The notes under the pieces were generated by a model, which had not been told where the DNA came from, ran no database searches, and was given only the letters and a program-made list of their open reading frames with translations. DNA of 15,284 nucleotides, taken from Baffinella frigidus (lineage: Eukaryota > Cryptophyceae > Cryptomonadales > Baffinellaceae). The stretch covers positions 204,125-219,408 of the forward strand of contig MU647039.1 in assembly GCA_026770585.1 (NCBI GenBank). Reading direction: 5' to 3'. Shown here piece after piece: positions 6,945-12,832 of this stretch (positions are counted from its first letter, which is position 1; each line of letters starts with the position of its first letter). A program made the position numbers and the translations under genes.

Positions 6945-7371
6945 GAGAGAGAGAGAGCGAGTGAGCGAGCGAGCGAGAGAGAGAGAGAGAGCGTGTGAAC
7001 GAGCGAGAGCGAGAGCGAGAGCGAGAGCGAGCGAGCGAGAGAGAGAGAGCGAGAGAGAGACAGAGAGAGACAGAGAGAGAAAGAGAGCGAGAGATAGCGA
7101 GAGAGCGAGAGAGCGAGAGAGCGAGGGAGACAGAGAGCGAAAGAGCGAGAGAGCGAGAGAGAGAGAGCGAGAGAGAGCGCGAGTGAGCGAGAGCGAGCGA
7201 GCGAGCGAGAGAGAGAGAGAGAGCGAGCGACCGAGAGAGAGAGAGAGAGAGAGAGAGCGACAGAGAGAACGACAGAGAGAGAGAGGGAGGGATAGAGAGA
7301 GAAAGAGAGAGAGCGAGCGAGAGAGAACGACAGAGAGAGAGAGGGAGGGATAGAGAGAGAGAGAGAGAGAA
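6945..7371 (+). repeat. GA-rich microsatellite tract, about 430 bp
   Basis: Nearly continuous GAGA with regular GAGC interruptions and no T except in a few units. A 58-bp higher-order repeat (AACGACAGAGAGAGAGAGGG) occurs at about 7268 and 7326. The 12-bp word GTACCTGGACGC flanks the tract directly (6914-6925 and 7372-7383). Long open frames on both strands (Ser-Leu or Arg-Glu repeats) are composition artefacts. The purine strand could form triplex or H-DNA. Confidence 0.95.
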
Positions 7372-7373
7372 GT

Positions 7374-7459
7374 ACCTGGACGCGATAGACGTCGAGAGCA
7401 TTTTCGTAGTGCTGGAGCGCGATGCGCGTGTTGCCCCGGATCTTCTCCGTTTGTCTCAC
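7374..7459 (-). pseudogene. TPR-like remnant, copy 1
   Basis: The minus frame reads RQTEKIRGNTRIALQHYENA then LDVYRVQ. Small and large residues at G-N....AL..YE.AL..YR match the tetratricopeptide consensus as used in kinesin-light-chain-like proteins, covering one motif. The frame is then lost in the GA tract. A second copy lies 170 bp away (7576-7631). With only one motif and no gene around it, this reads as an exon fragment or pseudogene. Confidence 0.45.
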
Positions 7460-7528
7460 CTTTTTGGGGGGGGTTCGGATTTAGAGCGATTTTCGCGTCT
7501 GTTGGCCACGAAAAGGATAAATAAATGG

Positions 7529-7567
7529 CAAAAGTTGACCGGTTAGTACCAACAGCGTCAACTTTTG
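7529..7567 (+). repeat. H element, copy 3
   Basis: Perfect 11-bp inverted ends CAAAAGTTGAC and GTCAACTTTTG around CGGTTAGTACCAACAGC. It lies between the two TPR-like remnants. Confidence 0.8.
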
Positions 7568-7575
7568 GTATTGGT

Positions 7576-7631
7576 TCGTAGTACTGGAGCGCGATGCGCG
7601 AGTTGCCCCGGATCTTCTCTGTCTGCCGCAC
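7576..7631 (-). pseudogene. TPR-like remnant, copy 2
   Basis: The minus frame reads RQTEKIRGNSRIALQYYE, differing from copy 1 by T/S and H/Y. It then diverges at the H element side. Both copies are preceded in coding sense by a C- or G-rich run and a poly-A stretch, so the duplication includes flanking DNA. Confidence 0.42.
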
Positions 7632-7633
7632 AT

Positions 7634-7970
7634 TTTTTCGGGTTTTGGGGTTATACCTTAAGGTTCAGGCAAAACGTGTATTCATATTTGGAAAAAAAAC
7701 AAATGTTTGAAAAAAAATCATTTGAATACAATTCTTTTTTTAAATTAAATGCAAATATTTGAACAAAATTCGAATTCGGTCAAGGGGAGGAACCCGGTCG
7801 AGGGTCTCGACCTCTCGAGCGGGAATGAACAATACATGTAATAGACTGCGGAAATCTTTGTCTAGAGCTACTCTATTAGGACTTGCCACTTCCGACGTGA
7901 CAAATTACCGACTTGGCGATAATGAAAAGGTTGTGAAGAGGAGGCCGAAAATCTCTTCGTAGCCCGCTGT
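7634..7970. other. no gene; A/T-rich island and REVETL fragment
   Basis: Positions 7680-7770 are strongly A/T-rich with AAAAAAAAC and TTTTTTTAAATT runs. At 7783-7820 the minus frame reads REVETLDRVPP, matching fragments at 8307-8342 and 9066-9105. Nothing else is supported. Confidence 0.45.
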
Positions 7971-7974
7971 GTGG

Positions 7975-8106
7975 GGGGTGTAGGGTGTAGGGTGTAGGGT
8001 GCAGGGTTTGCGGTTTGGAATTTGGGGTCCTGCACCAGCTCGCGCGATCCTGGTGTGGAAGGTTAGGGTTGAGGGTTTGGCGCTTTGGGTTTTGGGTTTG
8101 GGGTTA
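7975..8106 (+). repeat. telomere-like GTGTAGG/GGGTTTG patches
   Basis: Four GTGTAGG heptamers at 7976-8004 pass into GGTTTGCGG. A second patch of TTGAGGG, TTTGGGT and TTTGGGG variants runs at 8064-8104. The G-rich strand is the plus strand. Confidence 0.8.
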
Positions 8107-8116
8107 GCAGGGTCCT

Positions 8117-8166
8117 ATGTCTTATCACTCAGGGGTTATTCACGAAATCCCTTCGAAGTCCGCAGT
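8117..8166 (+). repeat. dispersed repeat L, copy 1
   Basis: ATGTCTTATC..CAGGGGT.ATTC, then AAATCCCTTCGAAGTCC, recurs at 10591-10637 and, in part, at 811-837. The segment leads directly into the A copy 4 insertion site. Confidence 0.75.
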
Positions 8167-8178
8167 GTGGCTGGGAGG

Positions 8179-8298
8179 CCACACGAGGCTATCCATGCGA
8201 ACAGATTCATAAGTCAATTATTGGATTATTGCCCAGGAAACACGCCAAAAGTCAGCACTTGATCACGTTTCCCCCGGAAAAAGCAGGAGGAAACGTGA
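8179..8298 (+). mobile_element. A element, copy 4 (half element)
   Basis: The full left end CCACACGAGGCTATCC, one half-interior and the inner hairpin ending GGAAACGTGA are present, with no right half. It is flanked by the 13-bp direct repeat TGTGGCTGGGAGG (8166-8178, 8299-8311). Joining the flanks across the element gives sequence collinear with the paralogue at 9047-9100, so this is a true insertion into a pre-existing repeat. Confidence 0.82.
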
Positions 8299-8357
8299 TG
8301 TGGCTGGGAGGAACCGGGTGGAGGGTCTCGACTTCGCACCAGCACGATAATCAGTCC

Positions 8358-8447
8358 TATAGTCTACCATAATTAGTTATACAGTCTACCATCTATAGTC
8401 TACCATCCATAGTCTACCATCTATAGACTACCATCTATAGGCTACCA
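8358..8447 (+). repeat. 14-bp minisatellite (CTATAGTCTACCAT)
   Basis: About six imperfect units of CTATAGTCTACCAT. The array resumes at 8551 (AGTCTACCAT) after the D element, so D copy 1 sits inside it. Confidence 0.9.
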
Positions 8448-8449
8448 TA

Positions 8450-8549
8450 TCCCTTAAGTGGCGAGTAGGCTCATACGCCCTACGGTAGGGCCCTAGGACC
8501 TGCCTATGGCGAGTTAGGGCGAATATTCGCCCGTCCGCCACTTAAGGGA
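8450..8549. mobile_element. D element, copy 1 (100 bp)
   Basis: Terminal inverted repeats TCCCTTAAGTGGC and GCCACTTAAGGGA differ by one base in the inner part. TA flanks both ends (8448-8449, 8550-8551). The interior has CTACGGTAGGGCCCTAGG, words shared with the C family. It interrupts the 14-bp minisatellite. Non-coding. Confidence 0.9.
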
Positions 8550-8599
8550 TAGTCTACCATCAGTTCTAGAGTAGTTCTAGAGCACAATAATCAGTCCTA

Positions 8600-8699
8600 T
8601 CCCTTAAGTGACCAGGCCTCCAAATTTGGGGGCCTGAGGTCCTAGGCTGGTCCTAGGGCCCTATGGTAGGGCGTATGAGCCTACTGGCCACTTAAGGGC
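8600..8699. mobile_element. D element, copy 2 (100 bp, inverted)
   Basis: Same ends and exactly the same length as copy 1, with the asymmetric interior in reverse orientation. TA on both sides (8598-8599, 8700-8701). The left flank ATAATCAGTCCTAT also occurs uninterrupted at 8347-8360, followed by AGTCTACCAT, which is an internal empty site. Confidence 0.9.
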
Positions 8700-8765
8700 T
8701 ATTAGTATACCATTAGTTCTAGAGTCTTCAGACAACCAATGAGCTGTACACTCTGCTGCATCTTC

Positions 8766-8902
8766 ATCTCCACAAAAGTATTAATTAATTGCTTTTGGCG
8801 CAACGAAATTTACTACACACATGCTTTAATACTACTTTTATGAGCAAATCGTGTAGTAATTTTCGTTGCCCAAAAGCAATTAATTAATACTTCTATGGAG
8901 AT
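8766..8902. mobile_element. F element, copy 2
   Basis: Arms of about 52 bp (8766-8818 and 8851-8902) open ATCTCC, run through AGTATTAATTAATTGCTTTT and end in the shared F core CAACGAAATTTACTACAC. Mismatches are few. The 32-nt loop ATGCTTTAATACTACTTTTA resembles the F copy 3 loop only loosely. The outer arms share nothing with copies 1 and 3. Confidence 0.85.
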
Positions 8903-9000
8903 TAATCTGTTGTCCATAGTCTTCACATCCACTCGGTGGGCTACGAGGGGTTCGTCGACCCTGGATTCCAGTTACGTGACCACTTGCATCAGAAAAATAC

Positions 9001-9060
9001 GTAAAGTTGATTGTTTTCAGGCGAGTTGACTTTTGGTGAAAGGTTCGTAGTCCACCGTGT
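9001..9060 (+). repeat. dispersed repeat K, copy 1
   Basis: A 60-bp unit with AAGTTGATTGT, GAGTTGACTTTTGGTGAAAG and GTTCGTAGTCCACCGTGTGG. It recurs at 10688-10747 and, inverted, at 13651-13712. The middle shares GTTGAC with H elements but lacks the inverted partner. Confidence 0.8.
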
Positions 9061-9150
9061 GGGAGGATCTGGGAGGAACCTGGTCGAGGGTCTCGACCTC
9101 GCGCCAGAACGCGTCCGCCATCGTACAGCTCATCTGCAGCACGAAACACG
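9041..9150 (-). pseudogene. coding remnant ADAFWREVETLDQVPP
   Basis: The minus frame reads MADAFWREVETLDQVPPRSS then HTVDYEP, open for about 35 residues. REVETL.xVPP recurs at 7783-7820 and 8307-8342 on the same strand, with conservative changes (D/H, Q/R/P). A second minus frame is also open, so frame choice rests on the recurrence alone. Family not recognised. Confidence 0.3.
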
Positions 9151-9154
9151 CCTT

Positions 9155-9194
9155 AAGTTGACGGTTTTGTACCACACACAGAACCTGACAACTT
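9155..9194 (+). repeat. H element, copy 4
   Basis: AAGTTGACGGTTTTGTACC at the left and GACAACTT at the right (one mismatch with the left arm). Part of the 89-bp unit. GT...AG limits are retained. Confidence 0.7.
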
Positions 9195-9243
9195 AGGAAT
9201 AGTCCGCCATCTTAGATCTCATCTGCTGCACGAAACACGCCTT

Positions 9244-9283
9244 AAGTTGACGGTTTTGTACCACACACAGAGCCTGACAACTT
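9244..9283 (+). repeat. H element, copy 5
   Basis: Same as copy 4 except one base in the loop (AGAGCC for AGAACC). In the second 89-bp unit. Confidence 0.7.
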
Positions 9284-9330
9284 AGGAATAGTCCGCCAGC
9301 GTGCAGCTCATCTGCCGCACGAAAGACGAA

Positions 9331-9427
9331 TTCGTTAATAGAGTATAAGACGAGAAAGACCGGCATCCCTACCAACAGGTTACGGTCATGCTCCTTTCAT
9401 ACACGGGGGAGAGACCTTTATTGCCCA
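9331..9427. other. spacer between 89-bp repeat units
   Basis: Contains GAGAGACCTTTATTGCCCAA, which resembles 282-303 (GAGAGAGACCTTTATTACC) next to H copy 1. The two H neighbourhoods therefore share flanks as well as the H motif. Confidence 0.55.
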
Positions 9428-9467
9428 AAGTTGACGGATTTGTACCACACGCAGAGCATGGCAACTT
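9428..9467 (+). repeat. H element, copy 6
   Basis: AAGTTGACGGATTTGTACC and CATGGCAACTT, closest to copy 1 (225-264) in the loop. The right arm has one mismatch. Confidence 0.72.
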
Positions 9468-9575
9468 AGGAATAATCCGCCATCGCGCAGCTCATCTGCA
9501 CAGACGGGGGTCATTTTCGACTTTAGCGCGGTTTTCACATCAGCTGTTTTCAGAATAAAACAACGCGAAAAGAAT

Positions 9576-9807
9576 GAAACACCGCCAAACGTTGACGCTG
9601 CTGGTAGAGCGCTGTGCAGAGAAGTTGGCCACCGAAAAATGGGAAAATGGGAAAATTGGAGCCATTTTGTCCACTTCTGAGAAATTCATGGTACTAAATT
9701 TCTCAAAAGTCGACAAAATGGCTCCAATTTCTCGATTTTCCATTAATTCCCGTGGCCAACTTCTCTGCACAGCGCTCTACTAAACCGTCAACGTTTGCCG
9801 CTGTTTC
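9576..9807. repeat. H-like palindrome split by B element copy 2
   Basis: Left arm GAAACACCGCCAAACGTTGA (9576 on) and right arm CGTCAACGTTTGCCGCTGTT (9786 on) pair over 22 bp with two mismatches. Removing B copy 2 and one TA leaves a loop with CTGGTAC, as in H copy 2. B has therefore inserted at the loop TA of an H-type hairpin. Confidence 0.7.
9607..9777. mobile_element. B element, copy 2 (171 bp)
   Basis: The best-preserved B. Ends GAGCGCTGTGCAGAGAAG and its complement, then TTGGCCAC, give a perfect terminal inverted repeat of more than 25 bp. A central hairpin lies around TTGGAGCCATTTTGTC. TA on both sides (9605-9606, 9778-9779). Non-coding. Confidence 0.92.
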
Positions 9808-9842
9808 GTTGTTTTCACGTGGCCAACAGATGAGAAAACCTG

Positions 9843-9942
9843 TCCCTTAAGTGGCAAGCAGGCTCATACGCCCTACCGTAGGGCCCTAGGACCTGCCTAG
9901 GGCGAGTTAGGGTGAACAATCATCTTATGGCCACTTCAGAGA
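9843..9942. mobile_element. D element, copy 3 (100 bp, decayed right end)
   Basis: Left end TCCCTTAAGTGGC is intact. The right end reads GGCCACTTCAGAGA instead of GGCCACTTAAGGGA. The interior CTACCGTAGGGCCCTAGG is conserved. Flanking TA is present only on the right, so this is an older copy. Confidence 0.82.
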
Positions 9943-10001
9943 TAAAGTCCAGATACTCCAAACCTGGCGCGGAGTGCAGAGGAGGGTTTAATAAGTTCAT
10001 A

Positions 10002-10157
10002 GGGTAACGGCCTGAAAATGGGGTAGTTAGGCCTACGGCATTGCCTAGGACCTCCTACCGTAGGGCGAGACGTTTTGGTCCTAGGATCCCTCGGCCTACG
10101 GTAGGAGGTCGTAGGCAATGCCGTAGGTCTAACTACCCCATTTTCAGGCCGTTACCC
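10002..10157. mobile_element. C element, copy 2 (156 bp)
   Basis: Same palindrome and orientation as copy 1, with intact GGGTAACGGCC and GGCCGTTACCC ends and TA on both sides (10000-10001, 10158-10159). A few arm mismatches (for example TAGGGCGAG against CTCGGCCTA). Preceded by GTTCA, as is copy 3. Confidence 0.93.
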
Positions 10158-10303
10158 TATTAAAGTTGACAAACACGACCGCTGCACGCCACGTGGAGAG
10201 GTAGGCCGAGACGCAGGGCTCTAACTCCCATCACCACCCCTCAGGGTGGATCGTTCAATGGAACGCCCAGCCCGCTAGGACGAGCAAAGAAGTCGGCCGC
10301 GGA

Positions 10304-10339
10304 CAACTTTGTAAAAGTTTGTCAACTTTTACAAAGTTG
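10304..10339. repeat. perfect 16-bp hairpin
   Basis: CAACTTTGTAAAAGTT and its exact complement are separated by only TGTC. Immediately downstream AAGTTGACGGTTCTGGTGCAC (from 10351) matches the left half of an H element. Extrusion or transcript folding would be very stable. No T-run follows to suggest a terminator. Confidence 0.88.
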
Positions 10340-10448
10340 CAACTTTGTACAAGTTGACGGTTCTGGTGCACGGCGAATTACAATTCAATATGGCAAACAT
10401 TGACCGATGAAAGAGCGGACGCATCATTACCGAGAGTCTAGCCCTGCA

Positions 10449-10546
10449 TGCGAAAAACTGGGGTCGCCATCACGTATATTTAGAGCAAAACATCTAGTAC
10501 AAAAAGTGCAACTAAAATGCATTTACGGCGAGCCCAATCTTACTCT
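10449..10546. mobile_element. G element, copy 2
   Basis: GTCGCCAT...ACGGCGAG ends with GTGCAACTAAAATGCATT inside, as in copy 1. The outer arms are more diverged (GCGAAAAACTG; CAATCTTACTC). Preceded by CTAGCCCTGC, where copy 1 has CTAGCTCTGC, so the flanks are duplicated too. Confidence 0.5.
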
Positions 10547-10590
10547 GACAGATCTAGAGAGTAAGGAGATCTCAGGCCTACCGTGGGGAG

Positions 10591-10777
10591 GTATGTCTTA
10601 TCGCGCAGGGGTGATTCGAAATCCCTTCGAAGTCCACTGTGTGGTGAGAGTGGAGGAACCTCAGAAAAAGTTTCATTAGAAAAGCCATCAAGTTAATTGT
10701 CTCTGGGCAAGTTGACTATTGATGAAAGGTTCGTAGTCCACCGTGTGGCTCGGGATAACGGTGGACTTCGAAGGGAT
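10591..10777. repeat. dispersed repeat L copy 2 with inverted partner
   Basis: ATCCCTTCGAAGTCCAC at 10621-10637 is the exact complement of 10761-10777, and the L unit (ATGTCTTATCGCGCAGGGGT) precedes it. Between the arms lie a GTGGAGGAACCTCAG fragment and K copy 2. Confidence 0.75.
10688..10747 (+). repeat. dispersed repeat K, copy 2
   Basis: Matches 9001-9060 through TGAAAGGTTCGTAGTCCACC and the upstream AAGTT.ATTGT..C block. It differs mainly around GTTGACTATTGATG. Confidence 0.8.
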
Positions 10778-10885
10778 AGTCGGCCAACTCTAGAAAGGCA
10801 GAGCTAGTCACCCCAGCAACCCCCCTAAGCGATAAGACCTACGACCCTACGGTAGGCAACCCGTAGGGGCATAGGGGGGTTCCTA

Positions 10886-10936
10886 CGGATAAGGTAACGG
10901 AAACGGATAAGGTAACGGAAACGGATAAGGTAACGG
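10886..10936 (+). repeat. 18-bp tandem repeat, 2.8 copies
   Basis: CGGATAAGGTAACGGAAA at 10886 and 10904, partial at 10922. The 18-bp period keeps frame, giving a six-residue minus-strand repeat (LPYPFP) that extends the open frame of the neighbouring LKQMHMK remnant. Confidence 0.93.
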
Positions 10937-11041
10937 TGAGGGTGGAGGAACCTCAGCAAAGTCAGCCTCGTCGGCCTTGGCCTCCACAAGATGCGCCATC
11001 GCGAGCTTCATGTGCATCTGTTTCAGGTTTGGGGATTCCAT
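10937..11041 (-). pseudogene. coding remnant LKQMHMKLAMAH, copy 1
   Basis: The minus frame reads NLKQMHMKLAMAHLVEAKAD then EADFAEVPPPSP, open and continuing into the 18-bp repeat. LKQMHMKLAMAH recurs at 11198-11240. EVPP.SP also appears at 10641-10660, preceding L copy 2 in coding sense. Family not recognised. It may be a helical repeat exon. Confidence 0.38.
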
Positions 11042-11110
11042 CTCGGAACACACCAGAATCTGTCCAGATAAAAAAAAGGCGCGCACGATAGCATCATTTT
11101 ATGCGTCCGT

Positions 11111-11176
11111 GTCCTTTCCACGTCCTGTTAATGTCCTTTCCACGTCCTTTTAATGTCCTTTACATGTCCTATTAAA
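11111..11176 (+). repeat. 22-bp tandem repeat, three copies
   Basis: GTCCTTTCCACGTCCTGTTAAT at 11111, and variants at 11133 and 11155. The unit itself is a doubled GTCCT word, and ATTAAAAGGAC after it forms a partial inverted partner. Confidence 0.88.
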
Positions 11177-11197
11177 AGGACTCGTACCCGGGCAACC

Positions 11198-11240
11198 GGA
11201 TGCGCCATCGCTAGCTTCATGTGCATCTGTTTCAGGTGTA
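11198..11240 (-). pseudogene. coding remnant LKQMHMKLAMAH, copy 2
   Basis: The minus frame reads LHLKQMHMKLAMAHPVA, nearly identical to copy 1 over 14 residues, then breaks off on both sides (telomere-like DNA at one end, ACCCGGGCAACC at the other). Confidence 0.38.
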
Positions 11241-11555
11241 GGGATTGGGGGTTGAGGATTGGGGTTTGCGGTTTGTGGTTTGTGGTCTGGGGTCTGTGGT
11301 TTGTGGTTTGTGGTTTGTGGTATGTGGTTTGGGGTTTGTGGTTAGTGGTTTGTGGTTTGTGGTTTGTGGTTTGGAATTTGGGGTTTGGGGTTTTGGGTTT
11401 AGGGTTTAGGGTTTAGGGTTTAGGGTTGAGGGTTCAGTGGAGGCTTTTTCCTCAACCAGATCACCTGGGGTTTGGGGTTTGAGGTGTGGGGTTTGGGGTT
11501 TGGAGTTTGGAGTTCAGGGTTCAGGGTTTAGGGTTTACGGTCTAGGATTTAACCC
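11241..11555 (+). repeat. long degenerate telomere-like G/T tract
   Basis: Two blocks (11241-11437 and 11466-11550) of heptamer-derived words: GGTTTGTGG, GGGGTTT, a clean (TTTAGGG)4 at 11397-11425, then TTGAGGG and TTCAGGG. The interruption at 11438-11465 is unrelated. Monomer types change along the tract. The G-rich strand is plus, and G-quadruplex formation is plausible. Confidence 0.9.
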
Positions 11556-11620
11556 GGGCTTTCGGGCACTGGCCGGCCTTGAGCAAATCAAGGCTCTGGC
11601 CGGCCTTGAGCAAAAGAGAA
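11553..11620 (-). pseudogene. KAGQCPKAQ coding repeat, copy 1 (broken)
   Basis: Plus-strand CGGGCTTTCGGGCACTGGCC is followed by a local duplication of CTGGCCGGCCTTGAGCAAA (11569 and 11596). It corresponds to the C-terminal part of the HHEIGRLFVKAGQCPKAQV unit encoded at 12076-12142 and 12344-12412. Confidence 0.35.
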
Positions 11621-11696
11621 AATCGTCCGACAATCTCGTCCATTTTCTCTGACTGTTTCTCTTTCCCGGCTGCTCGTTTCGAAAGACAAACGTCCT

Positions 11697-11839
11697 AGTC
11701 CAGAACGGCTGACCTGGGCTTTCGGCAAAATCGTGTTTCTAAATAAATATCCAGGTTTGGGATTTGACCTGGGTTTATGGTTGAGGATTTGGGGGGTGGC
11801 CTGGGCTTTCGGGCACTGGTCGACCTGGTCGAAGAGGCG
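11697..11839. repeat. 143-bp direct repeat, copy 1
   Basis: AGTCCAGAACGGCTGACCTG through CGTGTTTCTAAATAAATATC to GGTCGAAGAGGCG, repeated at 11972-12115 with about 90 percent identity. The truncated B element starts at its right edge. Confidence 0.9.
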
Positions 11840-11841
11840 TA

Positions 11842-11965
11842 AAATTGGAGCCATTTTGTCAACTTTTGAGAAATTCAGTACCATGAATTTCTCAAAAGTG
11901 GACAAAATGGCTCCCATTTTCCCATTTTCCCATTTTTCGGTGGCCACCTTCTCTGCACAGCGCTC
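11842..11965. mobile_element. B element, copy 3 (left end missing)
   Basis: Starts directly at the central hairpin (AAATTGGAGCCATTTTGTC) and keeps the full right arm to GCACAGCGCTC, with TA at both edges (11840-11841, 11966-11967). About 45 bp of the left arm are absent. The TA at the truncated edge could be chance or reflect movement of a shortened form. Confidence 0.85.
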
Positions 11966-11971
11966 TATGAG

Positions 11972-12115
11972 AGTCCAGGACGGCTGACCTGGGCTTTCGG
12001 CAAAAATCGTGTTTCTAACTAAATATCCAGGTTTTGGATTTGACCTGGGTTTCCGGTTGAGGATGGGGGGGGTGACCTGGGCTTTCGGGCACTGGCCGGC
12101 CTTGACGAAGAGGCG
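11972..12115. repeat. 143-bp direct repeat, copy 2
   Basis: Same order of blocks as copy 1, continuing past GACGAAGAGGCG into CCCGATTTCGTGG, the sequence missing after copy 1. Confidence 0.9.
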
Positions 12116-12142
12116 CCCGATTTCGTGGTGCACTGTCACGAA
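12076..12142 (-). pseudogene. HHEIGRLF coding repeat, copy 2
   Basis: The minus frame reads RRFVTVHHEIGRLFVKAGQC then PKAQV. A nearly identical unit is encoded at 12344-12412. The sequence after PKAQV (GTCACC) reads on through telomere-like and repeat DNA, so the conserved block is about 22 residues and probably one exon. Family not recognised; a helical hairpin is possible. Confidence 0.4.
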
Positions 12143-12173
12143 CCTCCGGAGCTTCGTCACTCTGCACCACGAA
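12122..12173. repeat. TTCGTGGTGCA hairpin
   Basis: TTCGTGGTGCA (12122-12132) and TGCACCACGAA (12163-12173) pair perfectly. Overlapping GGAGCTTCGT and ACGAAGCTCC arms allow an alternative fold. The left arm is the start of the HHEIGRLF block, so part of a coding repeat has been inverted. Confidence 0.75.
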
Positions 12174-12180
12174 GCTCCGA

Positions 12181-12343
12181 ATCGCAGAACTCGGGGGGGG
12201 GTTCGTGACTAACTTTGCATCAAAAACGAGTGAAAAAAGGTGGAAATCGTCCCGACGATATCTTCCTTTCCCACTCATTGTTGGTCTTGCCTGGTTCCTT
12301 ATGAAATTAAAACGTCGTACGTAGGTTCGGGTTGAGGGTGTGA
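12181..12343. other. no feature recognised
   Basis: Apart from a G run (12193-12201) and a TTGAGGG-like word at 12331-12338, I see no repeat or gene here. Confidence 0.5.
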
Positions 12344-12412
12344 CCTGGGCTTTCGGGCACTGGCCAGCCTTGACGAAGAGGCGGCCGATTTCGTGGTGCA
12401 CTGTCACGAAGC
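12344..12412 (-). pseudogene. HHEIGRLF coding repeat, copy 3
   Basis: The minus frame reads RFVTVHHEIGRLFVKAGQCP, then KAQV, preceded by APS. It differs from copy 2 only in silent or flanking bases within the block (for example CCGGCC against CCAGCC), which hints at past selection on the protein. Confidence 0.4.
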
Positions 12413-12445
12413 GCGACGGCGCTGTCACCAGCGTGTACACCTGTT

Positions 12446-12601
12446 GGAGAGAGAGAGAGAGGGTTGAGGAGAGAGAGAGAGGGTTGGGGGGGGGGGGAGA
12501 GGGTTGAGGAGAGAGAGAGAGAGGGTTGAGGAGAGAGAGAGAGAGAGAGGGTTGAGGAGAGAGAGAGAGAGGGTTGAGGAGAGAGAGAGAGAGGGTTGAG
12601 G
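12446..12601 (+). repeat. compound GA / GGGTTGAG minisatellite
   Basis: Seven units of (GA)n followed by GGGTTGAG, with n between about 5 and 8 and one poly-G insertion at 12486-12496. The telomere-like heptamer TTGAGGG is embedded in every unit, so it combines the two simple repeats seen at 1-91 and 6945-7371. Confidence 0.93.
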
Positions 12602-12658
12602 AAAGTAGAGTTTCAAGGCGGGCCCTTCCTAGGAAGCCCTTCCTAGAACCCTTCCTAG

Positions 12659-12832
12659 AACCCGGCGCTGTCGCGAGCGAGTACGCCTGTGTTTTGTTGG
12701 GAGAGAGATTTGAGCACTGTAGTTATCATCGGTGAAAATAATAATAATAATAATAATAATATGATAATAATCGTCATTGGAAACCTGGTCCCAACAAAAC
12801 ACAGGCGTACACGCTCGCGGCAGCGCCGGGTT
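12659..12832. repeat. inner palindrome with E element in the loop
   Basis: 44-bp arms (12659-12702 and 12789-12832) with two mismatches, containing GTACGCCTGTGTTTTGTTGG. The loop is E element copy 1. The right arm ends exactly where the A element begins. Confidence 0.9.
12703..12788 (+). repeat. E element, copy 1
   Basis: TTTGAGCACTGTAGTTATC, CATCGGTGAAAATAAT, then an (AAT)n microsatellite and CGTCATTGGAAACCTGG. Copies 2 and 3 are at 13078-13230 and 13232-13326. Confidence 0.88.

Larger units (their letters stand above)
9116..9330 (+). repeat. 89-bp tandem repeat carrying H elements
   Basis: Units start at 9116, 9205 and 9294 (partial), opening CGCCATC..ACAGCTCATCTG and CACGAAACACGCC, then an H element and GGAATAGTC. 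A further partial unit occupies 9423-9500. The copies are nearly identical, so the duplication is recent relative to other repeats here. Confidence 0.92.

Noticed and set aside
6762-7631. Long open frames (up to 289 codons) rich in Ser-Leu-Arg on the minus strand and Arg-Glu on the plus strand
   Set aside because: They arise from the GA-rich microsatellite, are open in several frames on both strands, and have no non-repetitive domain apart from the short TPR-like pieces.
8358-9330. CRISPR-like appearance of repeats with regular spacing
   Set aside because: The repeats are head-to-tail tandem units or 89-bp duplications with no unique spacers, no leader and no cas genes, and the window looks eukaryotic.
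10304-10339. Rho-independent terminator
   Set aside because: A strong hairpin, but it is not followed by a T run or preceded by any gene, and the setting is not bacterial.
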